Assembly: GCA_035943095.1 (NCBI GenBank)
Contig: DASZCN010000006.1
Span: 1 to 41,174, forward strand
Direction: 5' to 3'
Length of the DNA stretch: 41,174 bases
Origin: AG41 sp035943095
Lineage (GTDB): Bacteria; Gemmatimonadota; Gemmatimonadetes; Gemmatimonadales; GWC2-71-9
Shown: positions 33,424-41,017 of the stretch, one piece after another
Layout of the letters: each line of letters begins with the position of its first letter
How positions within the stretch are numbered: the first letter of the stretch is position 1
Notes under the pieces: model-generated
Databases searched by the model: none
What the model saw: only the letters and a program-made list of their open reading frames with translations
What the model was told of the DNA's origin: nothing
Program-made: the position numbers and the translations under genes

Positions 33424-34550
33424 CCGCCGCAGGCGGCCTGATACGTGATCAACGGCGCGACGAACGTCCCCCGGATGATTTCCGCGCCGAGCGGGTCGTC
33501 GTACAGGTCCGTGCGCTGGGCCATGAACTGATAACGTCCGCTGATGATCGCCCCGCCACCGCTCGCCGGCGCGTACTGGGTGATGATCAGCTGTCCGGCG
33601 ACCTGGCTGCTCGGCGTGCCGTGCGAGTACGACTGAACGCCTGGTGCGGGCAGTGCGCTGAACCAGAGCGCCCAGGGAAACTTCGGCTGGCAGAACGGAC
33701 TGAGCTGGCTGATCTGTGTCGTGGCCTGCGCCGGGCTGATCGAGTCGATCTCGTACGTGCCGGTCACGATCACCGAGTCGGGCAAGGTGATCACGACCTT
33801 CTCGTCGATCGTCGTGTTGTTGGCCAGCGTATCGCGCAGCTGAAAAGCGAGCTTCCCGTTCAACCGCGTGTAGTTTCGGGCGGTGGCCGCGCCGCCTTGA
33901 TGGCGGACCGCGGAGCCGAACGCCGTCATGAAGAAGCGGCCGGTCTCGGTGGTGTCGGTCAGTGTCATGACGACCACAAAGCTCGACTCCGATACCGTGG
34001 TCGTGCCGTTCGTCAAATGCGCCCGGTAGCGGATCGGCCCACCCGTGCCGTGAGCGGTCACGAGGCCGCTCAGCGTGTCGATCGTGATGACGCTCGGGGA
34101 CGCGGAGCTATCGAACGTGATCGTCGTCGGACCGGGGGTCTTTTGCTTGATGGAGCGCGGGACTGTGATGGTGTCCCCAGGCATCACGAAGATCGTGTCG
34201 AGCAGCAGGTTCAGGTCGAGCGGCCGGGAGATGGCGACGACCGCTCCGCTCTGCGCGGTGCCAACGGTGGCCACGACCACCGCCGTGCCCTTCCCGATCG
34301 CGGCGACTTTTCCCGACGAGTCGATGGTCGCGACGGAGGCCGGGCTGACGCTCCAGGTGATGTGGCCCGGGGGATGCTGGCTGCCGTCCGAATCGAGGAT
34401 ATACACGGTGCGCGGCGGCAGCGTGTCTCCTACGAACGCAGAGTCGAGTACCGGCGTGATGATGAGGAACTGCTGTCCTGTGCCGGAGACGTTCACGCAG
34501 GTCAGAGACGTGGACGCGACGAGCAGCAACGCGAACAAGTATCGTTTCAT
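33420..34550 (-). CDS. Exported Big2 (Ig-like) domain protein, probably lipid-anchored
   Basis: 376 residues. N-terminal signal with a possible lipobox (LLLVASTSLTC). A bacterial Ig-like Big2 domain follows (about residues 30-107: TPVLDSAFVGDTLPP, ITWSVSPASVATID, GKVAAIGKGTAVVVAT) and perhaps a second, diverged one to about 195. The C-terminal 180 residues (GRFFMTAFGSAVRHQ onwards) are beta-rich and unique. It should sit at the cell surface or periplasm. The stop overlaps the SpeD-like start as ATGA. Partner or ligand unknown. Confidence 0.8.
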   Translation of the reverse strand: MKRYLFALLLVASTSLTCVNVSGTGQQFLIITPVLDSAFVGDTLPPRTVYILDSDGSQHPPGHITWSVSPASVATIDSSGKVAAIGKGTAVVVATVGTAQSGAVVAISRPLDLNLLLDTIFVMPGDTITVPRSIKQKTPGPTTITFDSSASPSVITIDTLSGLVTAHGTGGPIRYRAHLTNGTTTVSESSFVVVMTLTDTTETGRFFMTAFGSAVRHQGGAATARNYTRLNGKLAFQLRDTLANNTTIDEKVVITLPDSVIVTGTYEIDSISPAQATTQISQLSPFCQPKFPWALWFSALPAPGVQSYSHGTPSSQVAGQLIITQYAPASGGGAIISGRYQFMAQRTDLYDDPLGAEIIRGTFVAPLITYQAACGG

Positions 34551-34612
34551 AGGCGCCTAAGTGTAAGAGGGTGTGGTCGCGAGCGGCCAGGCCGTAGCAC
34601 TCCTATGGAACA

Positions 34613-34635
34613 CCGGGAGCGATGGATTGCTCCGG
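34613..34635 (-). terminator. Weak hairpin downstream of the cNMP-domain gene
   Basis: CCGGGAGC and GCTCCGG pair with one bulged base around an eight-base loop, about a dozen bases after the stop at 34647. A G8 run flanks it on the plus strand. No U-tract, so terminator activity is uncertain. Confidence 0.4.
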
Positions 34636-34646
34636 GGGGGGCCCGC

Positions 34647-35105
34647 CTAGAACATCGACATCGCGAGGAAGGAGCGGAGGTTGTCGTTGGCGACCCGCAG
34701 CCGGGCCGAGAGCAGGCGCACCACCGACCAGAGCACTTTGTAGGCGATATCGCGGTTGAAGTCGAGCAATAGCTCGAAGTCTGAGCGGGCGATCGTGAGG
34801 AGCGTGCAGGACGTGTTGGCGATGGCGTCCGTGGAGCGCTCGGAGCGATCGAACACAGCCATTTCGCCGAAGCAAGCGCCGGGTTTCAGGACGGCGAGGG
34901 CCTCCTCTCCGGATCCGGGGATGGTCCGCGAAATCCGGACTTCGCCGTCGGAGATGATGAAGAGCCGGTTCCCCGGCTCGCCTTCCTTGAAGACATGCTG
35001 TCCGACGGCGAACTTTTTCTCCCGGCAAACTTCGGACACCCGGGCGAGCTCTCCGTCATCCAGGTCTTGGAAGATCGCCGCTTGTTTCAACAGATTGAGG
35101 TTCAC
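34647..35105 (-). CDS. Stand-alone cyclic-nucleotide-binding domain protein
   Basis: 152 residues, a single cNMP-binding fold of the CRP/cNBD type: FQDLDDGELARVSEV, then KEGEPGNRLFIISDGEVRIS, then the phosphate-binding cassette GACFGEMAVFDRSERS. After the long C-helix (ELLLDFNRDIAYKVLWSVVR) the chain ends at FLAMSMF with no HTH or other output domain. It could bind cAMP or a similar ligand and act on a partner. Its ATG is 23 bases from the divergent phosphatidyltransferase ATG, so the two share a tiny control region. Confidence 0.9.
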   Translation of the reverse strand: MNLNLLKQAAIFQDLDDGELARVSEVCREKKFAVGQHVFKEGEPGNRLFIISDGEVRISRTIPGSGEEALAVLKPGACFGEMAVFDRSERSTDAIANTSCTLLTIARSDFELLLDFNRDIAYKVLWSVVRLLSARLRVANDNLRSFLAMSMF

Positions 35106-35128
35106 GGGACGAAGCTACGAGGCACCGG

Positions 35129-35653
35129 ATGGAGGGGCAAGTGAAACCGTGGGTGACACCCGCGGATCTGCTTACCGCCGTTCGCCTTCCGCTCGCGGCG
35201 GCGTTTCCGTTCGTGCATCAGCCCGCCTGGCAGCTCGCGCTCGTCGGGGCGGCCGCGGCGTCGGACTTCTTCGACGGAATGCTCGCGCGCCGGTTCGGCG
35301 GTTCTCGCACGGGCGCGGTGCTCGATCCGATCGCCGACAAGCTCTTCATGGCAGTGGCGTTCCTCACCGTGGCGCGCAGCGGGTTGCTGTATCCGCTCGA
35401 GATCGTCGGGGTCCTGGCTCGGGACATCGTCGCGGCCCTGGGGTACGTGGGAGCGTGGCTGTGGCGGGGGCCCATGGCCTTGCCCGCGCGGGCCGGGGGC
35501 AAGGTCGTGACCGTCCTCCAGCTGCTCACCCTCGTGGCCTGTATCGTGAACTCGACGCACGTACGACCGCTGGCCTGGGCGACCGCCGCCGTGGGACTCT
35601 ACGCCATCTGGGATTACGGCCGCGCCGCCGCCCGGGCGAGCGCGGAACGCTGA
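35129..35653 (+). CDS. CDP-alcohol phosphatidyltransferase (PgsA-like)
   Basis: 174-residue inner-membrane enzyme that joins a CDP-diacylglycerol lipid to an alcohol such as glycerol-3-phosphate. The signature D-x2-DG-x2-AR-x8-G-x3-D-x3-D is complete (SDFFDGMLARRFGG, then GAVLDPIADK). Several membrane segments follow. A GTG at 35141 with GGAGGGG upstream is an alternative start. Shorter than typical PgsA (about 180-190). Substrate alcohol cannot be told from the motif. Confidence 0.9.
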   Translation: MEGQVKPWVTPADLLTAVRLPLAAAFPFVHQPAWQLALVGAAAASDFFDGMLARRFGGSRTGAVLDPIADKLFMAVAFLTVARSGLLYPLEIVGVLARDIVAALGYVGAWLWRGPMALPARAGGKVVTVLQLLTLVACIVNSTHVRPLAWATAAVGLYAIWDYGRAAARASAER

Positions 35654-35674
35654 GATCCGAAGGAGGGACGTTTC

Positions 35675-36202
35675 ATGCGGAGGGCGTGGCTCGTCGTGCT
35701 CCTGCTCTCGGGCGGGACGGCAGCACTCGGCGCGCAGGAGTTCCATCCACCGGCGGTGCAGCGATCCAGCGACCGCGGGACGCGGCTCGGCCTGTTCGGC
35801 TTCGGCGTGCGCGGCGGCGTCGACGTGTCGGGCAGCAAGCAAATGGTATTCGGCGTCACCCTCGACGCCGGCCACCTGTTCGGCCCACGATTCCGGATCC
35901 GGCCGTCGGGCGAGATCGGCGTGTTCAATGGCGTCAACAGCTACATCGGTAGCCTCGAGGGACTGTACCGCTTCACGGGGGACGACCAGGCCGCAACGCC
36001 CTACGCGGGCGGCGGGTTCAGCATCGTGGGGCACGACTCCTGCGGCTCCGATCCCGATTGCCCGGCCGTCTGGGCCAACCTCGTTGTCGGCCTCGAGCTC
36101 CACTATCGCTCCACATTCAACTGGCTGCTCGAATATCACGCCATGAATCACTTCGACCACAATCGATTCTACGTGGGGTTGACCACGCGACGGGGTAACT
36201 GA
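35675..36202 (+). CDS. Outer-membrane beta-barrel-like protein
   Basis: 175 residues with a signal peptide (LVVLLLSGGTAALGAQ, cut before QE). The mature part has alternating strands (LGLFGFGVRGGVDV, MVFGVTLDAGHLFGP, RIRPSGEIGVFNG) ending near RFYVGLTTRRGN, like a small barrel of the OmpW/OprD-like or porin-family kind. GGAGG lies nine bases upstream of the ATG. Function unknown. The next gene starts two bases after its stop. Confidence 0.78.
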   Translation: MRRAWLVVLLLSGGTAALGAQEFHPPAVQRSSDRGTRLGLFGFGVRGGVDVSGSKQMVFGVTLDAGHLFGPRFRIRPSGEIGVFNGVNSYIGSLEGLYRFTGDDQAATPYAGGGFSIVGHDSCGSDPDCPAVWANLVVGLELHYRSTFNWLLEYHAMNHFDHNRFYVGLTTRRGN

Positions 36203-36203
36203 T

Positions 36204-36614
36204 ATGGCGGGTCCGGTCGCCGAGATCACGATGCGCTGGCGTGAGGGCCTCATATTCGAGGCCGGAGCGCCGGGCCGACCGCTCGTCCGCGTGGACGGTG
36301 ACAGCACAGTCGCGACGTCGCCAGTCGAACTGCTGCTCGTCGCCGCGGCGACGTGCACGGCGTCGGACATCGTCCTGATCCTCGGGAAGCAACGCGTGAC
36401 GTTGCGCTCGCTCGAAGCGACGGTGCAGGGTACTCGCCGGGAGGAGCAGCCGCGCCGCTACACGGCCATGCACTTCCTCTTCACCGTTCGTGGCGACGGC
36501 GCCGACGAGCTGAAAGCCCGGCGTGCCATCGACCTCTCGCTCGAGAAATACTGCTCCGTCGTGGCGTCGCTCGCCCCCGATATCCGCATCACCTACGACG
36601 TCCAGCTTCGCTAA
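36204..36614 (+). CDS. OsmC/Ohr-family peroxidase-like protein
   Basis: 136 residues of the OsmC/YhfA group. The two redox cysteines fit the family: AAATCTASDIV near residue 49 and LEKYCSVVASLAP near residue 113. The first works as the peroxidatic Cys in OsmC/Ohr, the second resolves it. The gene is immediately downstream of an outer-membrane barrel. No signal peptide, so cytoplasmic. Substrate could be organic hydroperoxide; this subgroup is less defined than Ohr. Confidence 0.9.
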   Translation: MAGPVAEITMRWREGLIFEAGAPGRPLVRVDGDSTVATSPVELLLVAAATCTASDIVLILGKQRVTLRSLEATVQGTRREEQPRRYTAMHFLFTVRGDGADELKARRAIDLSLEKYCSVVASLAPDIRITYDVQLR

Positions 36615-36630
36615 GGCGCTCAGCGCCGCG

Positions 36631-37083
36631 ATGGGCATGGCCCTCGTCGCCACCTCGCCGGTGCCGGCGCAGGCCCCGCCTCCGCTCCAAGGCCCCGAAC
36701 TCGCGGCGGCCGCGACCGTCGTCCTCGCCCGGCGCACCTTCTGGGGCGCGGAGCTGGGCCTCGCGGCGCGCGCGGGGGGCCAGGGGCGCGTCGCCGTGAC
36801 GGCTGCCGGCGGCAGCTACGAGCATGTCCTGGGCGTCCGGTGCGAGGCGACCGCTCAGTTCCTCCTCCGTCCCGGCGAGCGCGGCGGCGCCGGGCCCTAC
36901 GCCGGTCTCGGTCTTGCGTTCGTGGGGGGCGAGGGCGCCCGCGGTGCCAGCTATCTGACGGCGCTCGTCGGCGTCGAGTCCACGCCGGCGGCGCGCGCCG
37001 GCTGGTTTGCGGAGCTCGGGTTGGGGGGCGGTGTGCGGCTTGCGGTAGGCCGGCGGTTCAGGCACTTCCCGCCGGGTTGGTAG
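36631..37083 (+). CDS. Exported beta-rich protein, likely outer membrane
   Basis: About 150 residues from ATG 36631 with a short, weak signal (VATSPVPAQ); an alternative start at 36523 would lie inside osmC and add a basic leader. Gly-rich amphipathic strands (FWGAELGLAARAGGQG, then AGPYAGLGLAFVGG) and the C-terminus GGGVRLAVGRRFRHFPPGW suggest a small barrel. No family recognised. The proper start is uncertain. Confidence 0.6.
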   Translation: MGMALVATSPVPAQAPPPLQGPELAAAATVVLARRTFWGAELGLAARAGGQGRVAVTAAGGSYEHVLGVRCEATAQFLLRPGERGGAGPYAGLGLAFVGGEGARGASYLTALVGVESTPAARAGWFAELGLGGGVRLAVGRRFRHFPPGW

Positions 37084-37111
37084 TGGGAGGACGAAGGTCG
37101 CGGCGCGACCG

Positions 37112-37381
37112 TCAGGCCGAGGCGCCCACCGTCGCGTTGCGCCCCACCACGGGGCGACAGTAGCGCTCGCCCAGGACCCGAAGCTCCGTGAGCTGGCTCT
37201 CGTCCAAGCCGTCGTACCGATCGGCCAGGTAGAGCATGGTGTCGTCGAACCATTCTTTCTGGTGCTCGGGTCCGGCTTCCAGGACGCCGCACCGCAGAAT
37301 GTGAGAGAACAACTCGTCGCGGGCCTGCTCGAACAGCGTGGGGGTAGACATTTTACGGGGTTCCGAACGTTTCTTGGCCAT
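37112..37381 (-). CDS. Unknown small soluble protein
   Basis: 89 residues starting MAKKRSEPRKMSTPTLFEQA, GGAG about a dozen bases upstream. Mostly helical (FEQARDELFSHILRCG, QKEWFDDTMLYLADRYDGL); two Cys. No family known to me. It converges on the barrel gene with a 28-base gap. A frame reaching 37618 has no support. Confidence 0.7.
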   Translation of the reverse strand: MAKKRSEPRKMSTPTLFEQARDELFSHILRCGVLEAGPEHQKEWFDDTMLYLADRYDGLDESQLTELRVLGERYCRPVVGRNATVGASA

Positions 37382-37605
37382 GCGTGGCGTACTCCAGTCG
37401 TCTGTGGGCCGGGGACGTGGGCGCGAGGCGGCGCGGTCGCCCGGCCGCCGATGAATCGGCGCCGCAATGTAATAGGCCGTTTTGGACGGCGCAAAGGCCC
37501 GACCCCGGACCGCCGTGACGATATTATCATGTCGGGGAGCCGGGACGGGGTGGGGAAGGTAGCGGGGGAGCGGTAGGCGGGACCACGCGTCAGGAAGGTG
37601 GGCGG
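37382..37605. promoter_or_regulatory. Divergent intergenic region with candidate promoter elements
   Basis: 224 bases between two divergent small genes. Plus strand TATTAT at 37522-37527 could be a -10 box for the operon starting at 37606. On the minus strand TATTAC near 37470 could serve the gene at 37381, and an inverted repeat GCCGT-TTTGG-ACGGC (37476-37490) lies just upstream of it. No -35 box is convincing. Confidence 0.3.
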
Positions 37606-37923
37606 ATGGGCAACTCATCGGACGAAGTGTACGGCCCGGAGCGCGCGAAACGGCTGCTGGCGCTGCTGCGGGGTCTGGCAGAGCGGATTCAAGCGCTCGA
37701 CCGAACAGGACGACTGCTCGAGCGGGCGCCCGAGCTGCAGAAGCTGCTCGGGAACGCGCGTAGCGAGCTGTTTCACTATGAAGTGCGACTCACCTACGAT
37801 ACCCCGGAGATCGCGGAGAGCCGCCGCCTGGTGGAGGAGGCGGAGCAGCGGGCGTTGGACGCGATGGCGGGGTTCGACGAGGAGGAGGACGACGAACCGT
37901 GGCGGAGGCCTCAGGACGAATGA
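37606..37923 (+). CDS. Unknown acidic helical protein heading the DsbA-VKOR-Kup operon
   Basis: 105 residues, helical and charged, with an acidic tail (GFDEEEDDEPWRRPQDE). Coiled-coil-like heptads run through RAKRLLALLRGLAERIQALD. No family recognised. Its stop overlaps the DsbA-like start as ATGA. Confidence 0.7.
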   Translation: MGNSSDEVYGPERAKRLLALLRGLAERIQALDRTGRLLERAPELQKLLGNARSELFHYEVRLTYDTPEIAESRRLVEEAEQRALDAMAGFDEEEDDEPWRRPQDE

Positions 37924-38573
37924 ACCGGTTCTACATGCTGCTCGTGGCGGTGGCGCTCATCGGCGGCGGCGTGCTGTGGTATGGCTCCCGGCGGGAGGCC
38001 GCGCCGGCGGTGAACGCGCCGACTCCCCTTGCGGCCGCGGACGGGTTCCAGGGCTTCACGTTGGGGGCGGACTCGGCGAAGGTGGAGGTGACGGAATACT
38101 CCGATTTCGAGTGTCCGTTCTGCGCCTCGTTCGCCACGGTGCAGATGCCGGTGATCCGCCAGCAGCTCATCGCTACGGGCAAGGTGCGCTGGCGTTTTCG
38201 CGACTTCCCGTTGCCCTCTCATCAGTACTCCCGGTACGCCGCGCTCGCGGCCCAGTGTGCGGGAGAGCAGGGAAAATTCTGGGAGATGCACGACCAGGTG
38301 TTCACCAATCATCAGTGGGCGCAAACCGGTAAGAACCCCTCGGCACTCTTCCGGGACTTCGCCAGGACCATCGGCCTGGACCTCGACAAGTACGACGCCT
38401 GCGTGGACGGCCAGCGCTACGCCGGCCGGATTCAGGCGAGCGTGCAGGAGGGTGAGGCACTCGGCGTGCGGGGCACGCCCAGCTTTTTCGTGAACGGCCG
38501 CCCCTTCCAGGGACGCGCCACCTCTGACGACTTCAAGGCGTTGGTGGACAGCCTGACGACCAAGCACAAGTGA
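37920..38573 (+). CDS. DsbA-like thioredoxin-fold thiol oxidase, membrane-anchored
   Basis: 217 residues. An N-terminal anchor (MLLVAVALIGGGVLWYG) leads to a periplasmic thioredoxin/DsbA domain with active site Cys65-Pro-Phe-Cys68 (DFECPFCASF) and the cis-Pro loop VRGTPSFFVNG. ATG 37920 is favoured over GTG 37899 because it overlaps the previous stop as ATGA and has AGGA upstream. It makes disulfide bonds in exported proteins and is recharged by the VKOR encoded next, coupled by GTGA. Closest to the DsbA_oxidoreductase family (BdbD type). Confidence 0.93.
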   Translation: MNRFYMLLVAVALIGGGVLWYGSRREAAPAVNAPTPLAAADGFQGFTLGADSAKVEVTEYSDFECPFCASFATVQMPVIRQQLIATGKVRWRFRDFPLPSHQYSRYAALAAQCAGEQGKFWEMHDQVFTNHQWAQTGKNPSALFRDFARTIGLDLDKYDACVDGQRYAGRIQASVQEGEALGVRGTPSFFVNGRPFQGRATSDDFKALVDSLTTKHK

Positions 38574-39010
38574 TCCGGCGCCAGGCGATCGCGCTCCTCG
38601 CGCTCGTGGGGCTTCTGGTCGCCACCTACCTCTGGCTGTACAAGATCGGCGTACTCGGCGAGCTCCAGTGCGGTACCGGGAGCTGTGAGTACGTCCAGAC
38701 CAGTCCGTATGCGGATGTGTTCGGCGTTCCCGTCGCGCTCATCGGTGTCGTAGGCTACGTCGTCGTGTTCCTCGTTGGGTTGACGGGCCTGCAGCCGCGG
38801 CTCCACGCGGACCGACGCGTGACGACGCTGCTCGCGGTGCTGGCCACGATCGGGTTCTGCTTCACGCTGTATCTCACGGCGATCGAGCTGTTCGTGCTCC
38901 ATGCCATCTGCCGCTGGTGCGTGGGGTCCGCCGTGATCATGACGGCCATCTGGGTCCTTGCGCTCGCCGGAGTCGTCCGCGCTCCGACAGCCGCCTCACC
39001 CCCCCGCTAG
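38570..39010 (+). CDS. VKOR-family quinone-linked thiol oxidoreductase
   Basis: 146 residues, four to five membrane segments. The loop cysteines (QCGTGSCEYV near residues 34-39) and the redox pair CRWC are those of bacterial VKOR, which moves electrons from DsbA-like proteins to quinone in place of DsbB. GTG start overlaps the DsbA stop as GTGA, so the pair is made together. The last 50 bases reach to within 10 bases of Kup. Confidence 0.93.
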   Translation: MIRRQAIALLALVGLLVATYLWLYKIGVLGELQCGTGSCEYVQTSPYADVFGVPVALIGVVGYVVVFLVGLTGLQPRLHADRRVTTLLAVLATIGFCFTLYLTAIELFVLHAICRWCVGSAVIMTAIWVLALAGVVRAPTAASPPR

Positions 39011-39020
39011 CTTAGAGCCG

Positions 39021-40919
39021 ATGACGTCACCCCTGAACGCTCAGGCCGACAGGCGCGGCCGGTACCTGTTCACGCTTGCGCTCGCCGCACTCGGCGTGGT
39101 GTACGGCGACATCGGTACCAGTCCGCTATACGCGATCCGCGAGTCCTTCTACGGCATGCACGCCATCCCGGTCACCCCGGGAAACGTGTTGGGCGTGATG
39201 TCGCTCGTGTTCTGGTCGCTGATCTTGGTGGTGACGATCAAGTATCACATCGTCATCATCCGGGCCGACAACAAGGGCGAGGGCGGCGTGCTCGCCCTGA
39301 TGGCGCTCGTCAACGGCAGCCGGATCGCGCGTGGACTGACGCCCCGGCGCCTCATGATCGTGCTGGGCATCTTCGGATCGGCGCTCCTGTATGCCGATGG
39401 CGCCCTCACGCCCGCGATCTCGGTACTCTCCGCGGTCGAGGGGCTCGAGATCGCGACGCCGGCGCTGGCCCCGTGGGTGATCCCGGTGACGCTCGTGATC
39501 CTCATCGGCCTGTTTCTCATACAAAGTCGCGGCACGGCCCGCATCGGTGCGATGTTCGGCCCGGTGATGCTCCTGTGGTTCGTCACCATCGGCGTGCTTG
39601 GATTGAGCGAAATCGTCCGTCAACCGGGCGTGCTGGCCGCCGTGTCGCCCACCTACGCCATCGGGTTCTTCGCCCAGGATGTCGAGCGGGGCTTCGTGGT
39701 GCTGGGTGCGGTGTTCCTCGTGGTCACGGGCGGCGAAGCCCTCTACGCGGACCTCGGCCATTTCGGCCATCATGCGATTCAAATCGTGTGGTTCTGCGTT
39801 GCGCTCCCGTGTCTGTTTCTCAATTACCTGGGCCAGGGGGCCCTGCTTCTCCGGGACCCGGCGGCGGCGGTGAACCCCTTCTACCATCTCGCCCCGAGCT
39901 GGGCGCTGTACCCCCTCATCGCGCTGGCCACCGCCGCGACCATCATCGCGTCACAGGCCGTCATTTCAGGAGCGTTCTCCCTGACGCGGCAGGCGGTGCA
40001 GCTCGGCTACAGCCCGCGGCTGCGGATCGACCACACCTCCCAGCGCGAGATCGGCCAGATCTACGTGCCCGCGGTCAACTGGGCGCTGATGATCCTCACC
40101 TGCGCCCTGGTCCTTTGGTTCCGGACGTCGAGCAACATCGCGGGCGCCTACGGCGTGGCGCTGTCGACCCTGATGCTGATTACGACGCTGATGTTCTATG
40201 TGATGAGCCGCGAGGTGTGGGGGTGGAGCTTCGCGCGAGCCGCTGGCGTGGCCGGCCTGTTCCTGTGGCTGGACGTGTTGTTCTTCTGCGCCAACGCGCT
40301 GAAAATCCGCTACGGCGGTTGGGTCCCCCTGGTGATCGCCGCGGTCATCTTCATCCTCATGACGACCTGGAAGAAGGGACGCGAGATTCTCGGCAAGCGG
40401 ATGCTCGAGAAGACCGTGCCCTTGAAGATGCTCCTCGCCGATCTCGCGGCGGAGCCGCCGATTCGCGTCCCGGGCACGGCGGTCTTCATGTACGGCACCG
40501 CTGACGGGACACCGCCGGCGCTCGTCCACAACCTGGCCCACAACAAGGTGCTCCACGAGAAGATTGTGTTCCTCACGGTCGTGACCGAGGACGTGCCCCA
40601 TGTGGAGCCGGCCGAGCGCGTAGCGATTCGGCACATCGGCAAGGGCTTCCACACGGTGATCGCGCGCTACGGGTTCATGGACGACCCGGACATCGAGGAC
40701 GTGCTCGGGTCCTGCCGAACGAAAACCCTGGACATCCGGATGGAGGGTACGACGTTCTTCCTGGGTCGGGAGACCCTCGTTGCCTCGGATCGTCCCGGGA
40801 TGGCGAAATGGCGCGAGCAGCTGTTCGCGTTCCTGTCGCGGAACGCCCTACGGGCGACGGCGTTCTTCAACATCCCCGCGAATCAGGTATTCGAGGTCGG
40901 AGCGCAGGTGGAACTGTGA
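39021..40919 (+). CDS. kup: Low-affinity potassium uptake transporter Kup
   Basis: 632-residue K+/H+ symporter of the KUP/HAK family. About twelve membrane helices: the family signature is at the start (VVYGDIGTSPLYAIRESFYG), with GALTPAISVLSAVEG and GGEALYADLGHFG further on, and a C-terminal cytoplasmic domain of about 150 residues (TAVFMYGTADGTPPALVHNL to the end). Length is normal for bacteria. ATG 39021 follows the VKOR stop by 10 bases; GAG lies upstream but no strong ribosome site. It ends right at a long hairpin. Confidence 0.95.
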   Translation: MTSPLNAQADRRGRYLFTLALAALGVVYGDIGTSPLYAIRESFYGMHAIPVTPGNVLGVMSLVFWSLILVVTIKYHIVIIRADNKGEGGVLALMALVNGSRIARGLTPRRLMIVLGIFGSALLYADGALTPAISVLSAVEGLEIATPALAPWVIPVTLVILIGLFLIQSRGTARIGAMFGPVMLLWFVTIGVLGLSEIVRQPGVLAAVSPTYAIGFFAQDVERGFVVLGAVFLVVTGGEALYADLGHFGHHAIQIVWFCVALPCLFLNYLGQGALLLRDPAAAVNPFYHLAPSWALYPLIALATAATIIASQAVISGAFSLTRQAVQLGYSPRLRIDHTSQREIGQIYVPAVNWALMILTCALVLWFRTSSNIAGAYGVALSTLMLITTLMFYVMSREVWGWSFARAAGVAGLFLWLDVLFFCANALKIRYGGWVPLVIAAVIFILMTTWKKGREILGKRMLEKTVPLKMLLADLAAEPPIRVPGTAVFMYGTADGTPPALVHNLAHNKVLHEKIVFLTVVTEDVPHVEPAERVAIRHIGKGFHTVIARYGFMDDPDIEDVLGSCRTKTLDIRMEGTTFFLGRETLVASDRPGMAKWREQLFAFLSRNALRATAFFNIPANQVFEVGAQVEL

Positions 40920-40920
40920 A

Positions 40921-41009
40921 GCAGGTCGGGGGAGGTTGGTGGAGGACGGGGGAGGTTGTTACGGGGCGGCGCAACCTCCCCTAACCTTCTCCAACTTCCC
41001 CTAACCTGC
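40921..41009. repeat. Purine/pyrimidine-arm inverted repeat at a convergent gene junction
   Basis: The left arm from 40921 (GCAGGTCGGGGGAGGTTGG onwards, about 40 bases) and the right arm 40971-41009 (GCAACCTCCCC onwards) pair with some mismatches, giving a hairpin of nearly 40 base pairs. The arms contain ten- to eleven-base units of the GGAGGTTGGTGG kind, as at 2644-2745. It lies between kup and the converging acetyl-CoA synthetase end. Confidence 0.85.
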
Positions 41010-41017
41010 CGTCCGTC

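Noticed and set aside
34633..34640. G8 run as another slippage switch
   Set aside because: It lies between genes, so its length affects no reading frame; G and C runs of 7-8 are common in this GC-rich DNA.
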